From assembly GCA_002189035.1 (NCBI GenBank), contig NEEC01000023.1, positions 806,001-870,000 of the forward strand: DNA of 64,000 nucleotides. The letters run 5' to 3'. The notes under the pieces were generated by a model that worked only from the letters and a program-made list of their open reading frames with translations, had not been told where the DNA came from and made no database searches. Made by a program: the position numbers and the translations under genes. Of this stretch, positions 46,331 through 56,888 are shown one piece after another. Each line of letters begins with the position of its first letter. Positions within the stretch are counted from its first letter, which is position 1. The DNA is from Utricularia gibba (Eukaryota > Streptophyta > Magnoliopsida > Lamiales > Lentibulariaceae).

Positions 46331-48208
46331 TCAATCCCGAGGCTGAGGCACTACCGGTGCTTCCTTCTCGGTCCGCTCGTCATAGATCTTCTGATAAACG
46401 CCCCTGGTTCTAAAGGATAACAGGAGGTCCAATCCAAACCCAACCACGCAGGCGATGGCCATAACAACATAAACGAGGCGGTAGCAGTGGGCACCGAAAC
46501 AGGTGTTACCTCCTTCGGCAGTTCGTGTGGCCTGGGAGTCGTACAGAAACCCGGCAAGTAAGCCGGAGAAGAGGAAGGAGCCGAGTGGGAGGTTGAGGAT
46601 GAGAATGTTGTAGACAAGTCCGTAGAACTTGAGGCCAAAGAGCTCCGAGGCTGTAGGGACGGTGATGGCGAGACGGAAGCCGTAACAGATTCCAACGACG
46701 ATGGAGCCGACGTAGAGCGATCCCGGCAGGGCCACCGCCATGAGGACGTAACCGACCGCCATGAGAATTTGTGAGGCTGCGTTCCATATCGGCCTCGGGG
46801 TCCCCGCTCGCCTACACGCCACAACCCCCCAATACAAAAATTAGTAATTGGAGGTGCAATGAGAAATCTATTTATAAAAAGGGCCGGCGGCCGGCAATCA
46901 CGTGCCGGGCTCAGAAGAATGAGAAAAATTCACTTTACACAAAAATCAGTGCCGGAGAAGACGAAGTGGAGAAAAAAGGGGCTCACTTGATGAAGAATTC
47001 TGAAAGCGATCCCGACAAAATTCGGCCGAAGAATCCCCAGATGCTCGTCAACGACACGAAAATGGAGACATCGGAGTATCCCATCGCGACGCCCATTTGC
47101 CCTAGATTGTTCATAACCGTCAGCCCGGTGCCCACTCCGCACAAGAACGACGTGAACAAGATCCAGAAGTCCAGGCTCTTCAGAACCTCAACCACCGTGT
47201 GTTCTTCGCCGAGTACCGGCGGGCGTGCCCCCTTGACCTCGTCTGGAGTGCGCTGTTTCGCCGCCGCATCCTTCAAGAGTAGCGCCTCCCTGGCGTCCCT
47301 CTCGGTATCTGTGGATGGGGAGGAGGAGCGGAGGAAGTCTTTGACGGCGAGGTGAATCGGGATTGAGACGGGGGAGAGGAGTAGGATTACGAGTATTACG
47401 GCGAAGATTTGGGAGAAGAGGCGGCCGTGGGTGCCGGAGATGTCGTACCCTAGCAAATAGAGGGCGATCACGACTGAGAGGGTGTTGATGACCGCGAAGT
47501 ATTTGGTCTCTTGGGCGTCGGAGGACGACGACGGCGCTTCCCGGAGGAAAGCGATGGCAGTGAGGCAAACAAAGAAGGGAATAATTGCGAGCATGAGGAG
47601 GAACTTGGCCGGGTCGCTTGCGAATAGCGCAGAACAGAGATCCGTGAAAATGGCGGTGCTCAAGCCGATATACCCCTTGAGAATCCGGTGACGGGGCCGC
47701 GATTCTTACGGAAATTACGAAGGCAGGTTACCAGAACTGCGGTGTTCATCCACGTCGTGCTGTTTCCTCCCATACACAGAAACACACACATCTGAAATGG
47801 AAATCAAACCCTGAAAATTAACCCCAAGTCCAACCATGGGAGGGAGAAAGACCGTAACTACTATTGCGTCTGACTTACAGCCCAGTAGGGTAAGGGTTGA
47901 ATCCGGCGGCTGACGACGAGCCACTGAGCGCCGTAGCCGATGAATCCTTCAATGGCGCCGATTAAGAGTATGAGGGGGGTGGGGACGGTGTCGGATGCGA
48001 GGCCGGCGAGTAGACCGAAGGCCTTGCCCAGGTCCTTGGCGACGGAGAGGCTGTTGAGTTGCAATTGAGTGAGGGCCATGAGAGTCTTCAAGGCGTCGGA
48101 GTAGTTGGAGAAGGTGTAGTTGTTTCCCGAAATCGATTGCACCCAGAGGGCGGCGACGAGTCCCAGCCATTTCCCCGCAGTGGAGGCCGGCGCGAAGTTG
48201 AAGCCCAT
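46331..48208 (-). CDS. NFD4/nodulin-like major facilitator transporter
   Basis: Twelve-helix membrane transporter of the Nodulin-like/NUCLEAR FUSION DEFECTIVE 4 family; substrates are mostly unknown. Three exons, 48208-47879, 47791-46987 and 46811-46331, give about 538 residues if one base is restored. Exon 1 holds KWLGLVAALWVQSISGNNYT, VAKDLGKAFGLLAGLASD and LIGAIEGFIGYGAQWLVVSR, and joins to MCVFLCMGGNSTTWMNTAVL. Exon 2 has ten membrane-like stretches including DFWILFTSFLCGVGTGLTVM. Exon 3 has the conserved ASELFGLKFYGLVYNILILN and LPLGSFLFSGLLAGFLYD. Oddity: near 47678-47685 the reading passes out of frame between GPVTG and LKGYIGLSTAIFTDL, and one added base repairs it. It diverges from the kinase at 49141. 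Confidence 0.9.
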
Positions 48209-49140
48209 CTTGGTGGCGGCGGAGTTGCAGTAGTTCCTGGTTGGTTAGTTATTTAAAGATGATATTTTCGGACTCTCTTCTTCTTTAATTCCATCTAATT
48301 CAAGACCGGGACCGGGACCCGGACCCGGACCGGGTTGCTTATTTCCTTCCCTTAGGGCTCCGCGGCTCGGGACTTGGCAATTGGGAGGGGCAGGGCATCC
48401 TCCTCGTCCCATTTCTTTCTTTTTAATTGGCAAATAATGCTGGAAAGGGAAACGAGACAGGACTTATCATCCCAAAAGGTGCGATACGCAGGCGGACACG
48501 TCCCCTGTGGGCCCCGCCCAACGACTAACAACTTCAAATCCACTAGCGCTTACTTCACTATTCTCGACCCAGCCCAAATTATGTGGGCCGGAGCCTTCAA
48601 ATCCCGGCCCATTTAACAGACGCTTGCTTGTCTGCTGTTGGGCCGGCGCCTTTGACGCGTAATTAACGCCGTCCTCCGGAGGTGCAAAAACCGTTTGTCG
48701 GCGGGTCAGATTCTCCCGCCGGTCCTTCGCACGAACACGCCAACCACAATAAACATTAATTTTGTTCTCGGACCACCGACGATTCTCGTTAGTTAATGTA
48801 CAGACAAAGCTTTCGCTGTCCAGCCGTCCGGGCAGGCCATATTTCCTATTATTTTCTTTACCCACATGCCTGCTTCCTCATCGAAATAATGGAGATAAGA
48901 ATATGTTCCTTCTTCCTGACTAGTTCACCCATGATTTAGATATCAGAACCACTCGTTGGTTGTGGTCGTGGTGCTGTCTGCTTTCTTCTGCTCAAGTGTC
49001 GTTTCGGGACGGTTTCGCCTTCGATTGGGATTACTTAACAAGCACTTATACTTGCTTAAGGTGAACCTTTATAAACAATCCTTGATCTTCTTCTGGATTC
49101 GGGTTGTGCAATAAAATAAGCACCAGAGTTTCATGGAGAA
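48209..49140. promoter_or_regulatory. Divergent promoter region NFD4-like / USP-kinase
   Basis: Contains a CCGGGA/CCCGGA repeat block at about 48303-48334 and a cluster of site II motifs: TGGGCC at 48584-48589, GGCCCA at 48606-48611, and TGGGCC at 48639-48644. A three-codon upstream frame (ATG GAG AAA TGA at 49132) overlaps the first base of the kinase start codon region. No gene. Confidence 0.5.
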
Positions 49141-51759
49141 ATGACGGTTGCCAGAAGGAAAGTTGTTGTCGGCATAAAATACGATGAATGCTGCGCTAAC
49201 CAGCTGCTTCGCTGCGCACTCAACAATGTTGTGAAGCCCGGAGACGATGTTTTGGTCCTTCATATGTCTCCCAATTCGGGTACTTGTTACCTCCTACTCT
49301 TTCATTCTGTCTGAAACTTTGTTCCAAAGGTTCCAATTCCATGAGTGCAGGTTGTGTTTCCAAACGGAAGGCACTGTTGGATTGTCATATGCAAGAGTAC
49401 AAAAGCTTGTGCTCTGAGTTTCAGGTTCCTTTTCATGCTTCAATCTCTTTCCCATGTTTTTATCTTCTTCTTTTGAGATTGAATTATGGGGGTTTCCATA
49501 GGTTGATCTTAAGGTAGAGCTCTTGGTCGGAACTTCATACAGAAAGGTTCTTGTTAAGGAAGCAAATAAGAGATTAGCTTCTGCTGTCATTGTGGGAGTA
49601 ACTAAGCAAACTGCTCTCAGGTTACAGCTTTAGAACTGGTTTCTGTTCTTTGGGTTTCAGGTGATTTAAAGGATTGTTTTTTTTTTTTTTTTCTTCTGCA
49701 GGGGATGGGCATCAGTAGCTGTGTATTGCATCAAAATGCTACCTCGAGCTACTGACATTATCCTGATTTACGATGGGAAGATCGTATACCGCAGGTGTCC
49801 CCCTCTCGATTCGGAAGGTCTGGAGACGACTTCGAACTTGAAACAAGTTTTGAGCTTTGCAGGGCGGTCTGAAGACAAGGGTTTGGATAAATCTCAACAC
49901 CATGAAGCAGAAGGGCCAAAGATATGTGGCTACACCTCGGAAGAAAAAGCTGATGATCGGAAGGCGAAATACGAGACGCTGAGCGCCGTCGGACGGAGCA
50001 GGAGACGCGCGTTGACATGTGTTTCACTTCCACCGGAAGACTTCTCCCAGGAGATCCCTGGCTGGCCATTGCTTAGGACAGCGAGTTTAACCCCAACAAG
50101 GAGGACTGCGGAAGATGCTAGGAAGATGTCTGTGGTGAAATGGGCCATGAGCTTGCCAAGGCGTTCGCTCTCGATGGCAGCTGAGGCGATTGGGAGTGAT
50201 CTGGAATCCTGGGGAGATGAGACCTTGAAAGGCAGACAGCAGGAGGCGAACGATGAATTGAAGCTTACATTGATGAAAAAAGGCCTACGCTGCAAGGTTT
50301 TCAGCTACAACCTTCTCAAAAAAGCCACATCTTGCTTCTCAGCAGGTTGGTTACTCTTCCATCGACATCTTTATGGGTGCTCCTTTTCATGTTGTCTGAA
50401 AGCCGTCTGCTACTGAATCTATCAGAAAATTTGATTGGGAAGGGAGGATGTAACTCGGTGTACAAAGGAGTTCTCTCTGATGGCAAGAAGATTGCGGTGA
50501 AGGTCAGATTATCATCAAAAGAGGCACAGAAGGACTTCGCAAGGGAAGTTGATATAATGACTGCAGTTAGGCACAAGAGAATCACGCCCATTCTCGGGAT
50601 ATGCATCCACGACGATCACTTGATTTCTGTTTATGAGTTTTTAGCACGAGGAAACTTGGAGCAGAATCTCCAGGGTAAGTAAAGAACAAGGAAAAGGATC
50701 TGGAGTTTTTCTTTTTCTTACCTCCATTCATCTGCATTCAGGAAGAAACAGAAAGGAGAAAAGCTGTTCACTCCCGTGGAAAGCCAGATTCAAGATAGCC
50801 CATGGGATTGCACAAGCACTTGACTATCTGCACGGTGCAAGCCCCAACCCCATCATTCACAGAGACATCAAGTCTTCGAACATTCTACTGAATGATGACC
50901 TAGAACCACAGGTGCATACACTCGACATGTTTTCGTGTTGATCAAAAGCACCCTAAATGACCATTTTACCGGGTTGAACTTGGCGCAGCTTAGTGATTTT
51001 GGACTAGCAGTGTGGGGATCACGGTCATCACCTTTCTTGGTGGACACTGATGTAGCAGGGACATTTGGCTATCTTGCTCCCGAGTACCTGATGAATGGTG
51101 AAGTAAGCGAAAAGGTTGATGTATACTCTTACGGGGTAGTTCTTCTAGAACTGCTCTCTGGAAAGAAACCCATAAACTGTGACCCTACAAGAAGTGGAGA
51201 AAGCCTGGTGATGTGGGTAAGAAACAAGGACTAACTAGATTCGCATGTGTTCCAATCATTCATATGAAGCAGCAGTAACATAAGAGCTCACATATTTTTA
51301 CCAGGCAAGGCGTAAACTTGAAAGTGCTGATGTAAGGAGCATATTGGATCCAAAGCTGGATGGTAAGGTTGATGATGATCAAGTGCAGAAACTCGGTCGA
51401 GCAGCAAAACTATGTCTTGCACATGCTGCGAGGCTTCGTCCCCAAATGAACCAGGTAAGTTCAGTTCTGTAATGAATGCTTCAGGAAATGTTGAGCTGCA
51501 TCCCTCAAGCCATAGCTACGTATTATTTGTTTTGCTTCAGATCCTGTGTGTGCTGGAAGGGAAGGATGCACGGACGGGCGTCGAGAAAATAACTTGTGAT
51601 GATGATGAACTTTATCCGGACTCAAGCGTGGAATCACATATCAGTGTTGCATTTGTGGATGTAAACGAGGACTCTGAATCATGTATGAGCAGCAGCAGCC
51701 CTATCCGTATGGAGGATTATCTGAAGAGCAGATGGAGCAGGTCATCAAGTTTTGAGTAG
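49141..51759 (+). CDS. Receptor-like cytoplasmic kinase with N-terminal USP-like domain
   Basis: Soluble Ser/Thr kinase of the plant group that joins a universal-stress-protein (adenine nucleotide alpha-hydrolase-like) domain to a kinase. Nine exons: 49141-49279, 49351-49424, 49502-49620, 49702-50345, 50426-50674, 50742-50911, 50989-51216, 51305-51454 and 51541-51759, giving 663 residues. The USP part begins [20 protein letters not shown] and includes VLVLHM and [21 protein letters not shown] charged linker of about 200 residues follows. The kinase has [32 protein letters not shown] (VAIK-type Lys), [23 protein letters not shown] and [20 protein letters not shown], so all catalytic residues are present and it is an RD kinase. 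The C-terminal tail is Ser-rich. The ATG at 49141 follows a tiny upstream frame. It resembles At2g16750/At1g77280-type proteins. Confidence 0.92.
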
Positions 51760-51980
51760 TAGCATTCCTCCCTGATGAGGAGGAGGTCATGAAGGCATCA
51801 CGTTACTTCAATCAGTTCTGCCTCGTGGCGATAAATGCAAAGATAAAGCAAGCGTACAGAATAACTTCATACACAGATCAAATGAGATAGATCTTCAGAG
51901 TATCAACAAGGATTCTGGATAACATATGTACTTAGAAAGAAGAGCCTCAATCAATTGGAGTTCGAGAACCACCTAGAACG

Positions 51981-52719
51981 CTAAAATGATTTTTCATTAT
52001 CTCGAATGGTGCGAACCTCTTTTTCTTCCTCTGGAGTAAAGTCATCCTTTATGTTTAAGATCTTGCGAATTTCCTCCTTCCCGTTAGCACGCCGACCACG
52101 GGCTGGGCTGTCAGGCGCAGCATGCCTTGATACCTAGATAATCTGCAGCCTGAAAGGAAGTTTATCAGTAAAAAAAAGGGAATGCCAGCACTACCATGGA
52201 TTCTACTGCAGAAAGCATGAAAGAAAACGTTCAATGTGAAAATATTCAAAAAATGTACATTGAAAAAAATACTGAAATCAGCAACAGAACAAATGCATAT
52301 ACATGACCAAAAATCATGTCGAAAAACCACTTCAAAAATCAGAAACCATTGGAAACTTTGCAGAGTAAATAACAGGAATCAGAAGTACAAAAAAAAAAAA
52401 AAACAGGGAAGGGGGATAACGTACCCTGATCAGGGTAGACAGTGTTCCCCGATCAACCCTCACGAAATCACCATCGAAGGCTTTCAACTCCTCAGCCTCG
52501 ACATGAGGCTTGCATTACTCACTCACCTTGGCGAGAATCCTGGCGTTGACGTTGAGCATCGGAATGGCGTTTTCGGCACAGTTTATCCTCAATCATGGGA
52601 GGGCCTTATCGTGATCATCGATTCCAGCGCCCCGCCTCCTCCACCTCGAAGCACTTCCCATCGGAACTCTTCAGCAAGATCATCTTATGCGGCGCGGCGT
52701 CGGTCGATGATGATGCCAT
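51981..52719 (-). pseudogene. SKP1-like (ASK) pseudogene
   Basis: Decayed copy of SKP1, the SCF ubiquitin-ligase adaptor. Exon 1 (52719 to about 52425) starts MASSSTDAAPHKMILLKSSD and GKCFEVEEAG, then loses frame. In other frames it continues MIED, DNCAENAIPMLNVNARILAK, a TAA where the family has the Tyr of EYCK, CKPHVEAEELKAFDGDFV and RVDRGTLSTLI. After an intron of about 280 bp, exon 2 (about 52150-51981) reads ADYLGIKGML..., EEIRKILNIKDDFTPEEEKE and stops at 51981-51983, without the normal REN-WAFE ending. At least three frame changes and one internal stop are visible. The retained intron argues for a DNA-level duplicate rather than a retrocopy. Confidence 0.88.
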
Positions 52720-53598
52720 AGCTGTGCAAACTTGGATGGATCAGCTATGGATGTGTTCATTTCTCGTCACACGAAAACTAGGGCTGAGTTCATCCATGAA
52801 CATAATCAACAAAGGCACAGAAAGAATGGGTACCAATACAGGCCCAAAAAACATATAAAAAAGAAAGCAAGTGCACATTGGGCCCCACCATCCAGCCCTA
52901 ATGTGGTTGGGCTACATTTCGTGGGCTGAATAATATGGGCCGATGCCCAAAATCTTAGCCTAGGGAGAACGTTCGTAAGAGCCTTTCATAAGAAGCTCAA
53001 ATGGAAACCACAGCAATGGCCCAGAAAGGGATTTTTTTTTTTTTTACTTTTCAGGAAGGGATTTTTTTTTTAGAGGGGGTTGGCGGAAGTGATAGAATTC
53101 AAGTTAATTTTTTTGGGTCGTGAGGTTTCTTTCCTCAGCGTTATCGCGGCCACCGCCCTATCTTGTTCGCCGGCGTAATCCAAGGTTAGTTGCTTAGATG
53201 TTAACACAGCATGGATAGAGAATTTAGGGTTTGGAATTTAGTTTTCTGATGAAATTAATATGCATACTGCTTTCTTATTGGTAAAACTGATGCTGATTGT
53301 CTCTGGATGTCATGCGACTTTGTAGTTGGCCAATTGAAGAAACCACGTTGGTTACAATTCTATTTTTTTTTTTATGGTAGTGGAATTTTGGGGGAAAACT
53401 AATCCTCTCTGGATGTTAATGAGGGCTAGAAAGTTGTCTCATCATGATTTACGCGATTGGTGGAATCCAAATAAATTGTGATTCGTAAGCTTGTTCGCTC
53501 CTTTTGTTTCTGGTTTCGTTTCCTCCTCTAGTGATTTCAGTATTTTGTTCTCCTAACCGAAATTTGCACGGTAGTGCAGGTGAGGATTAGTGGGTGAT
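52720..53598. promoter_or_regulatory. Upstream region of the DNAJC17-like gene
   Basis: Holds GGGCCC- and TGGGCC-type site II motifs (for example 52937-52942), T-rich runs at 53032-53045 and 53063-53071, and probably a 5' leader with an intron (a GGTTAGTTG donor-like site near 53183 and a TGCAGGTGAG acceptor-like site near 53576). No other gene. Confidence 0.45.
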
Positions 53599-54655
53599 AT
53601 GGAGGCAGAAGTGGATCATTATTCTGTGCTGGGTCTGCCTTCTGGTGAAGAAAGTGCGAAGCTTTCTCATCAAGAGATCAACAAAGCTTTTAGATCTAAA
53701 GCCAGAGAGCTCCATCCCGACAAGAGACATGATGATCCTAAGGCGCATGAAAATTTTCAAAAGCTTCAAGCTTCTTATGAAATTCTCAAGGACGAAAAGG
53801 CCAGGAAGTTATTTGATGATCAACTGAAATTGCAAAGGGAGAAACTCAAGCGTCAAGAACAGCAAGACTCCAAGCGGCAGAAGATGATGTCTCATCTTGA
53901 TAGAAGAGAAAAATACTCATCTATTGATCCCAAGTTGAAGAAGCAGCAAGAGGAATTGGAAAGAACTTCTCGACAATTAAGAGAAGAATTACAAGGAATT
54001 CAAGCAATGCAGAAGGCTAAAAGGATGTCAGGCGCTACGGCATCAGCTAAAAAGGACACATCGGGTGTTGGAAAAGGAAATAAACGTGGCAGCGCTACAG
54101 ATTTGGACACCGAGAAGATTCTTAAAGTTTCATGGGAGAAGATTGGTCATGACTACACCGCACAGGCGCTGCGGGAAATTTTTGAAGAGTTTGGTGTTGT
54201 AGAGGATGTGGTAAAGCGGGACAGGAAAAGATCAGCTCTTGTAGTAATGGAATCCAAGGATGCTGCCGTAAGTATTTCTTACTATGTTTGTCGGCCAGTT
54301 CTTTTTTTTTTTTTTTTCCAGTTCTCATGAACGGTTCTTGGTGTTAGGTTGCGGCTGTGGGTATGGTCTTGGGCGATCTATCGAATCCACTTCTAATCAA
54401 ACCCTTTAAACCCATTTCTTCACCAGTTGTTTCTATCGATGAGAAAAATGAGTTAGATGGCCCAAACTTGAGCAGTGTCGTTGGTTCTGGATATCAGGCT
54501 TTTGAGAATTCAGTACTTGAGAAACTCAGAAAGGTCAGCAGTCTTGTTTGCGTATGATTTGTTTTCTTATTTTCTTTTTTGGAACCAGTCGAGGTAGTTT
54601 TGATTGGCTGGTTTTTTACTTTGTATCCTTGCAGGCTGCAGAGAAACAAAAATGA
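53599..54655 (+). CDS. DNAJC17: DnaJ homologue subfamily C member 17-like (J domain + RRM)
   Basis: Nuclear J-domain protein related to DNAJC17/Cwf23, linked to spliceosome function in animals and yeasts. Three exons, 53599-54267, 54348-54533 and 54635-54655, give 291 residues, the usual length. The J domain (residues 1-75) has HYSVLGLPSGEES, INKAFRSKARELHPDKRHDD with the HPD motif, and FQKLQASYEILKDEKARKLF. A long charged coiled coil (EEL...RQLREELQGIQAMQKAKR) leads to an RRM-like part, ILKVSWEKIGHDYTAQALRE to VVKRDRKRSALVVMESKDAA. The last exon encodes only AAEKQK. The open frame begins at 53590 with GTG; the real ATG is 53599. Confidence 0.93.
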
Positions 54656-55002
54656 TCATCTTGTGGGTGGGTAGTCAATGAAGGCTCTAAATCAGTCTTC
54701 CCATTAGTTATGAGGCGTATGTGTTGCGCTCTCGCTCTGTTGTCAGATGCGGACAAGGAAATCAAATCGGGTAAATTTGAAGAATGGCCATCTCTCTTTT
54801 TTTCTCTGTAAATGAGCAATCAAAACCCTTTGATACAACTCGTCCAATAGAAATGGCGTCCCGACTCCACAGCGGAGCGTATGAGCATCTAACTATGCGG
54901 ACAACGGCCAGTTCCTCCCTGAAACTACCCACTAGCTAGCTGCGCTACTGTCTTATTAGTTGTGCAACAACTACTGTCTTATTAGTTGTGGAATTCCAAC
55001 GC

Positions 55003-56039
55003 ATGCTCTTCATGGCCGGATTATTCCAACTGCTCCTCCTCCTCCTCATCCCATCCTTCTCCGCCGCAGCGCTGCCGTCAACGTGTCTCTCATCCTCCGC
55101 ACTCTTGCGAAGCTACGGAAACATGATCGACACATTCAAGATTTTCATTTACGCACCCACAGATCCTGTCGACTTTTCCGACGACACCGCCGACCTCTTC
55201 TACCACACCCTCCAACACAGTCCGTTTCTCACGGTGGACCCGGCCAGAGCCCACCTCTTTTTCGTACCCCTTCCCGGGGACGCCTCCGCTCGTTCTCTGG
55301 GACGCGTGGTCAGAGAAGTCAGGCACAATTTCCCCTTTTGGAATCGCACTCTCGGTTCCGACCATTTCTTCATATCGCCGGCGGGTATTGGCTTTTCCTC
55401 GGATCGGAATGTTTTAGAGCTGAAGAAGAATTCGATCCAGGTGTCGGTCTTCCCCGTTATCTCCTGTAACTTCATCCCCCACAAAGACGTTACCCTGCCT
55501 CCAATCGCCGCGTTTCCCCAGTTCTCGCCCCGGGGAATTCGACCGGAGCATTGTTTCTGGGTTACATGAACTGGGATGGAAAATCTGATGCCGCTTTGGT
55601 CAGGGAATTGAAGGCAGAGGAGGGTTTCTTGGTGGAGGAGAAGTCTGAACCTTTGACTTACATTCAGCGTGCTCAAGAGAGTAAATTCTGTTTATTTCTG
55701 TATCGCGGCGATTTGACTGGAATGACCGCAGCGATGGCGTCCGGCTGTGTTCCGGTGGTGATTGTGCACCGCCCCATCCAGGACTTGCCGTTGATGAAAA
55801 TCTTGCGGTGGTCCGATTTCGCATTGTTCGTGGCCGGCGGCGCAGATAGCTTGAAGCGGGTTCTGAACGGAGTGAGTGAAGACAAGTATGGGGAGATGAA
55901 GCAGTTGTGCAAAAGAGCAGCAACCCATTTGAGATGGAGCCGGGGCAGGGCTCCTGAGCCATTTGACGCCTTCCATATGGTGATGCATGAGCTCTGGCTC
56001 CGCCGCCACGCCGTCCGATACACCCGCCGCGATGCTTGA
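55003..56039 (+). CDS. Exostosin-family (GT47) glycosyltransferase, with one frameshift
   Basis: Type II Golgi glycosyltransferase of the plant exostosin/GT47 family, acting on cell-wall polysaccharides or glycoproteins. No intron is seen. Allowing one added base it encodes about 345 residues. A membrane anchor (MAGLFQLLLLLLIPSFSAAA) is followed by FKIFIYAPTDP, HSPFLTVDPARAHLFFVPLP, DHFFISPAG and PHKDVTLPPIAAFPQF. After the break it continues STGALFLGYMNWDGKS, then YIQRAQESKFCLFLYRGDLT, MTAAMASGCVPVVIVHRPIQ and DLPLMKILRWSDFALFVAGG, the family's nucleotide-sugar region. The frame changes within TCGCCCCGGGGAATTC (about 55525-55540). The first frame runs to a stop overlapping the second (55567-55569). 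Both halves are otherwise perfectly conserved in character, so a sequence error or a recent lesion is likelier than old decay. Confidence 0.85.
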
Positions 56040-56888
56040 TGATTACTTATGGCACATCACATGTCTGTGTTAGCTCTGCTTCCTCCTAATCTGTGGATTG
56101 AAATTTGAGTAACCCGTGCAGTGCGTGTTTCCATTCCATTCCATCATGTTCTTCATCTTCCTACTCCTACTCCTACTCCTACTGCTACTGTGTGGTACTG
56201 GTATTAGTGAGCTCTACTGAGAGGAGAGGCGAGCAGGCAGGCAGCTTCACTGCACTGTAGTCATCCAAGCCGTCGGAATTGGAGCAGCAGATGCTTGTTA
56301 GATAGGCAACAGGATTAGTGGGGGGGAGGGGAATCAAAATGTCGGCGCGGTACGTGAGCCGGAGCCCACAACGAATTAAAAGCAGAGAAACACAGGTAGA
56401 TGCATACAGCGGCTGATCCAACCCACACACAAACACACACACACACACACACACACGCACGCGAAGGAAGGAAGGAAGGAAGGAAGCTTCAAGCCTGCCT
56501 TCCAACAAATCCCGATTCTCCATGTCACAACACAAACAGCACAATTTTGCGTGGGAGAGATCTGGTTGGAGGCCGTGATTTGGCAGGACGAGGGGCGAAC
56601 CCGAAAGGAGGCCACCAATACTCGACTCGAGTTTATCCAATAATAATTTGTGACCATTTTGCCCTCCACGTGGCGACATTTCATTAGTTTGGCGCGAGGA
56701 AGCTTCTGAGGCCGACCCCAAGGCCAAGGGGAAGCCCGCCCACCCACCGCCCCCGGGATCCCCTCTCATATAACCTTTTTTATTTTCCGAATATCGATCG
56801 CTTAATTTGCGCCTTGGGCTGGATTTCTCCTCTCTTCCCCTTTTGCTGTTGTGTAATTAGGGTTCCTGATCGCTCGACTTGGAGATCC
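56040..56888. other. Intergenic region rich in simple repeats
   Basis: Contains (CTACTC)n at about 56159-56185, (AC)n at 56424-56456 and (GGAA)n at 56464-56485. It should hold the exostosin 3' UTR and the DSK2 promoter. No gene supported. Confidence 0.6.
56424..56485. repeat. (AC)n and (GGAA)n microsatellites
   Basis: A dinucleotide run of about 14 AC units, then CACGCACGCGA, then about five AAGG/GGAA units. Read directly. Confidence 0.9.
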
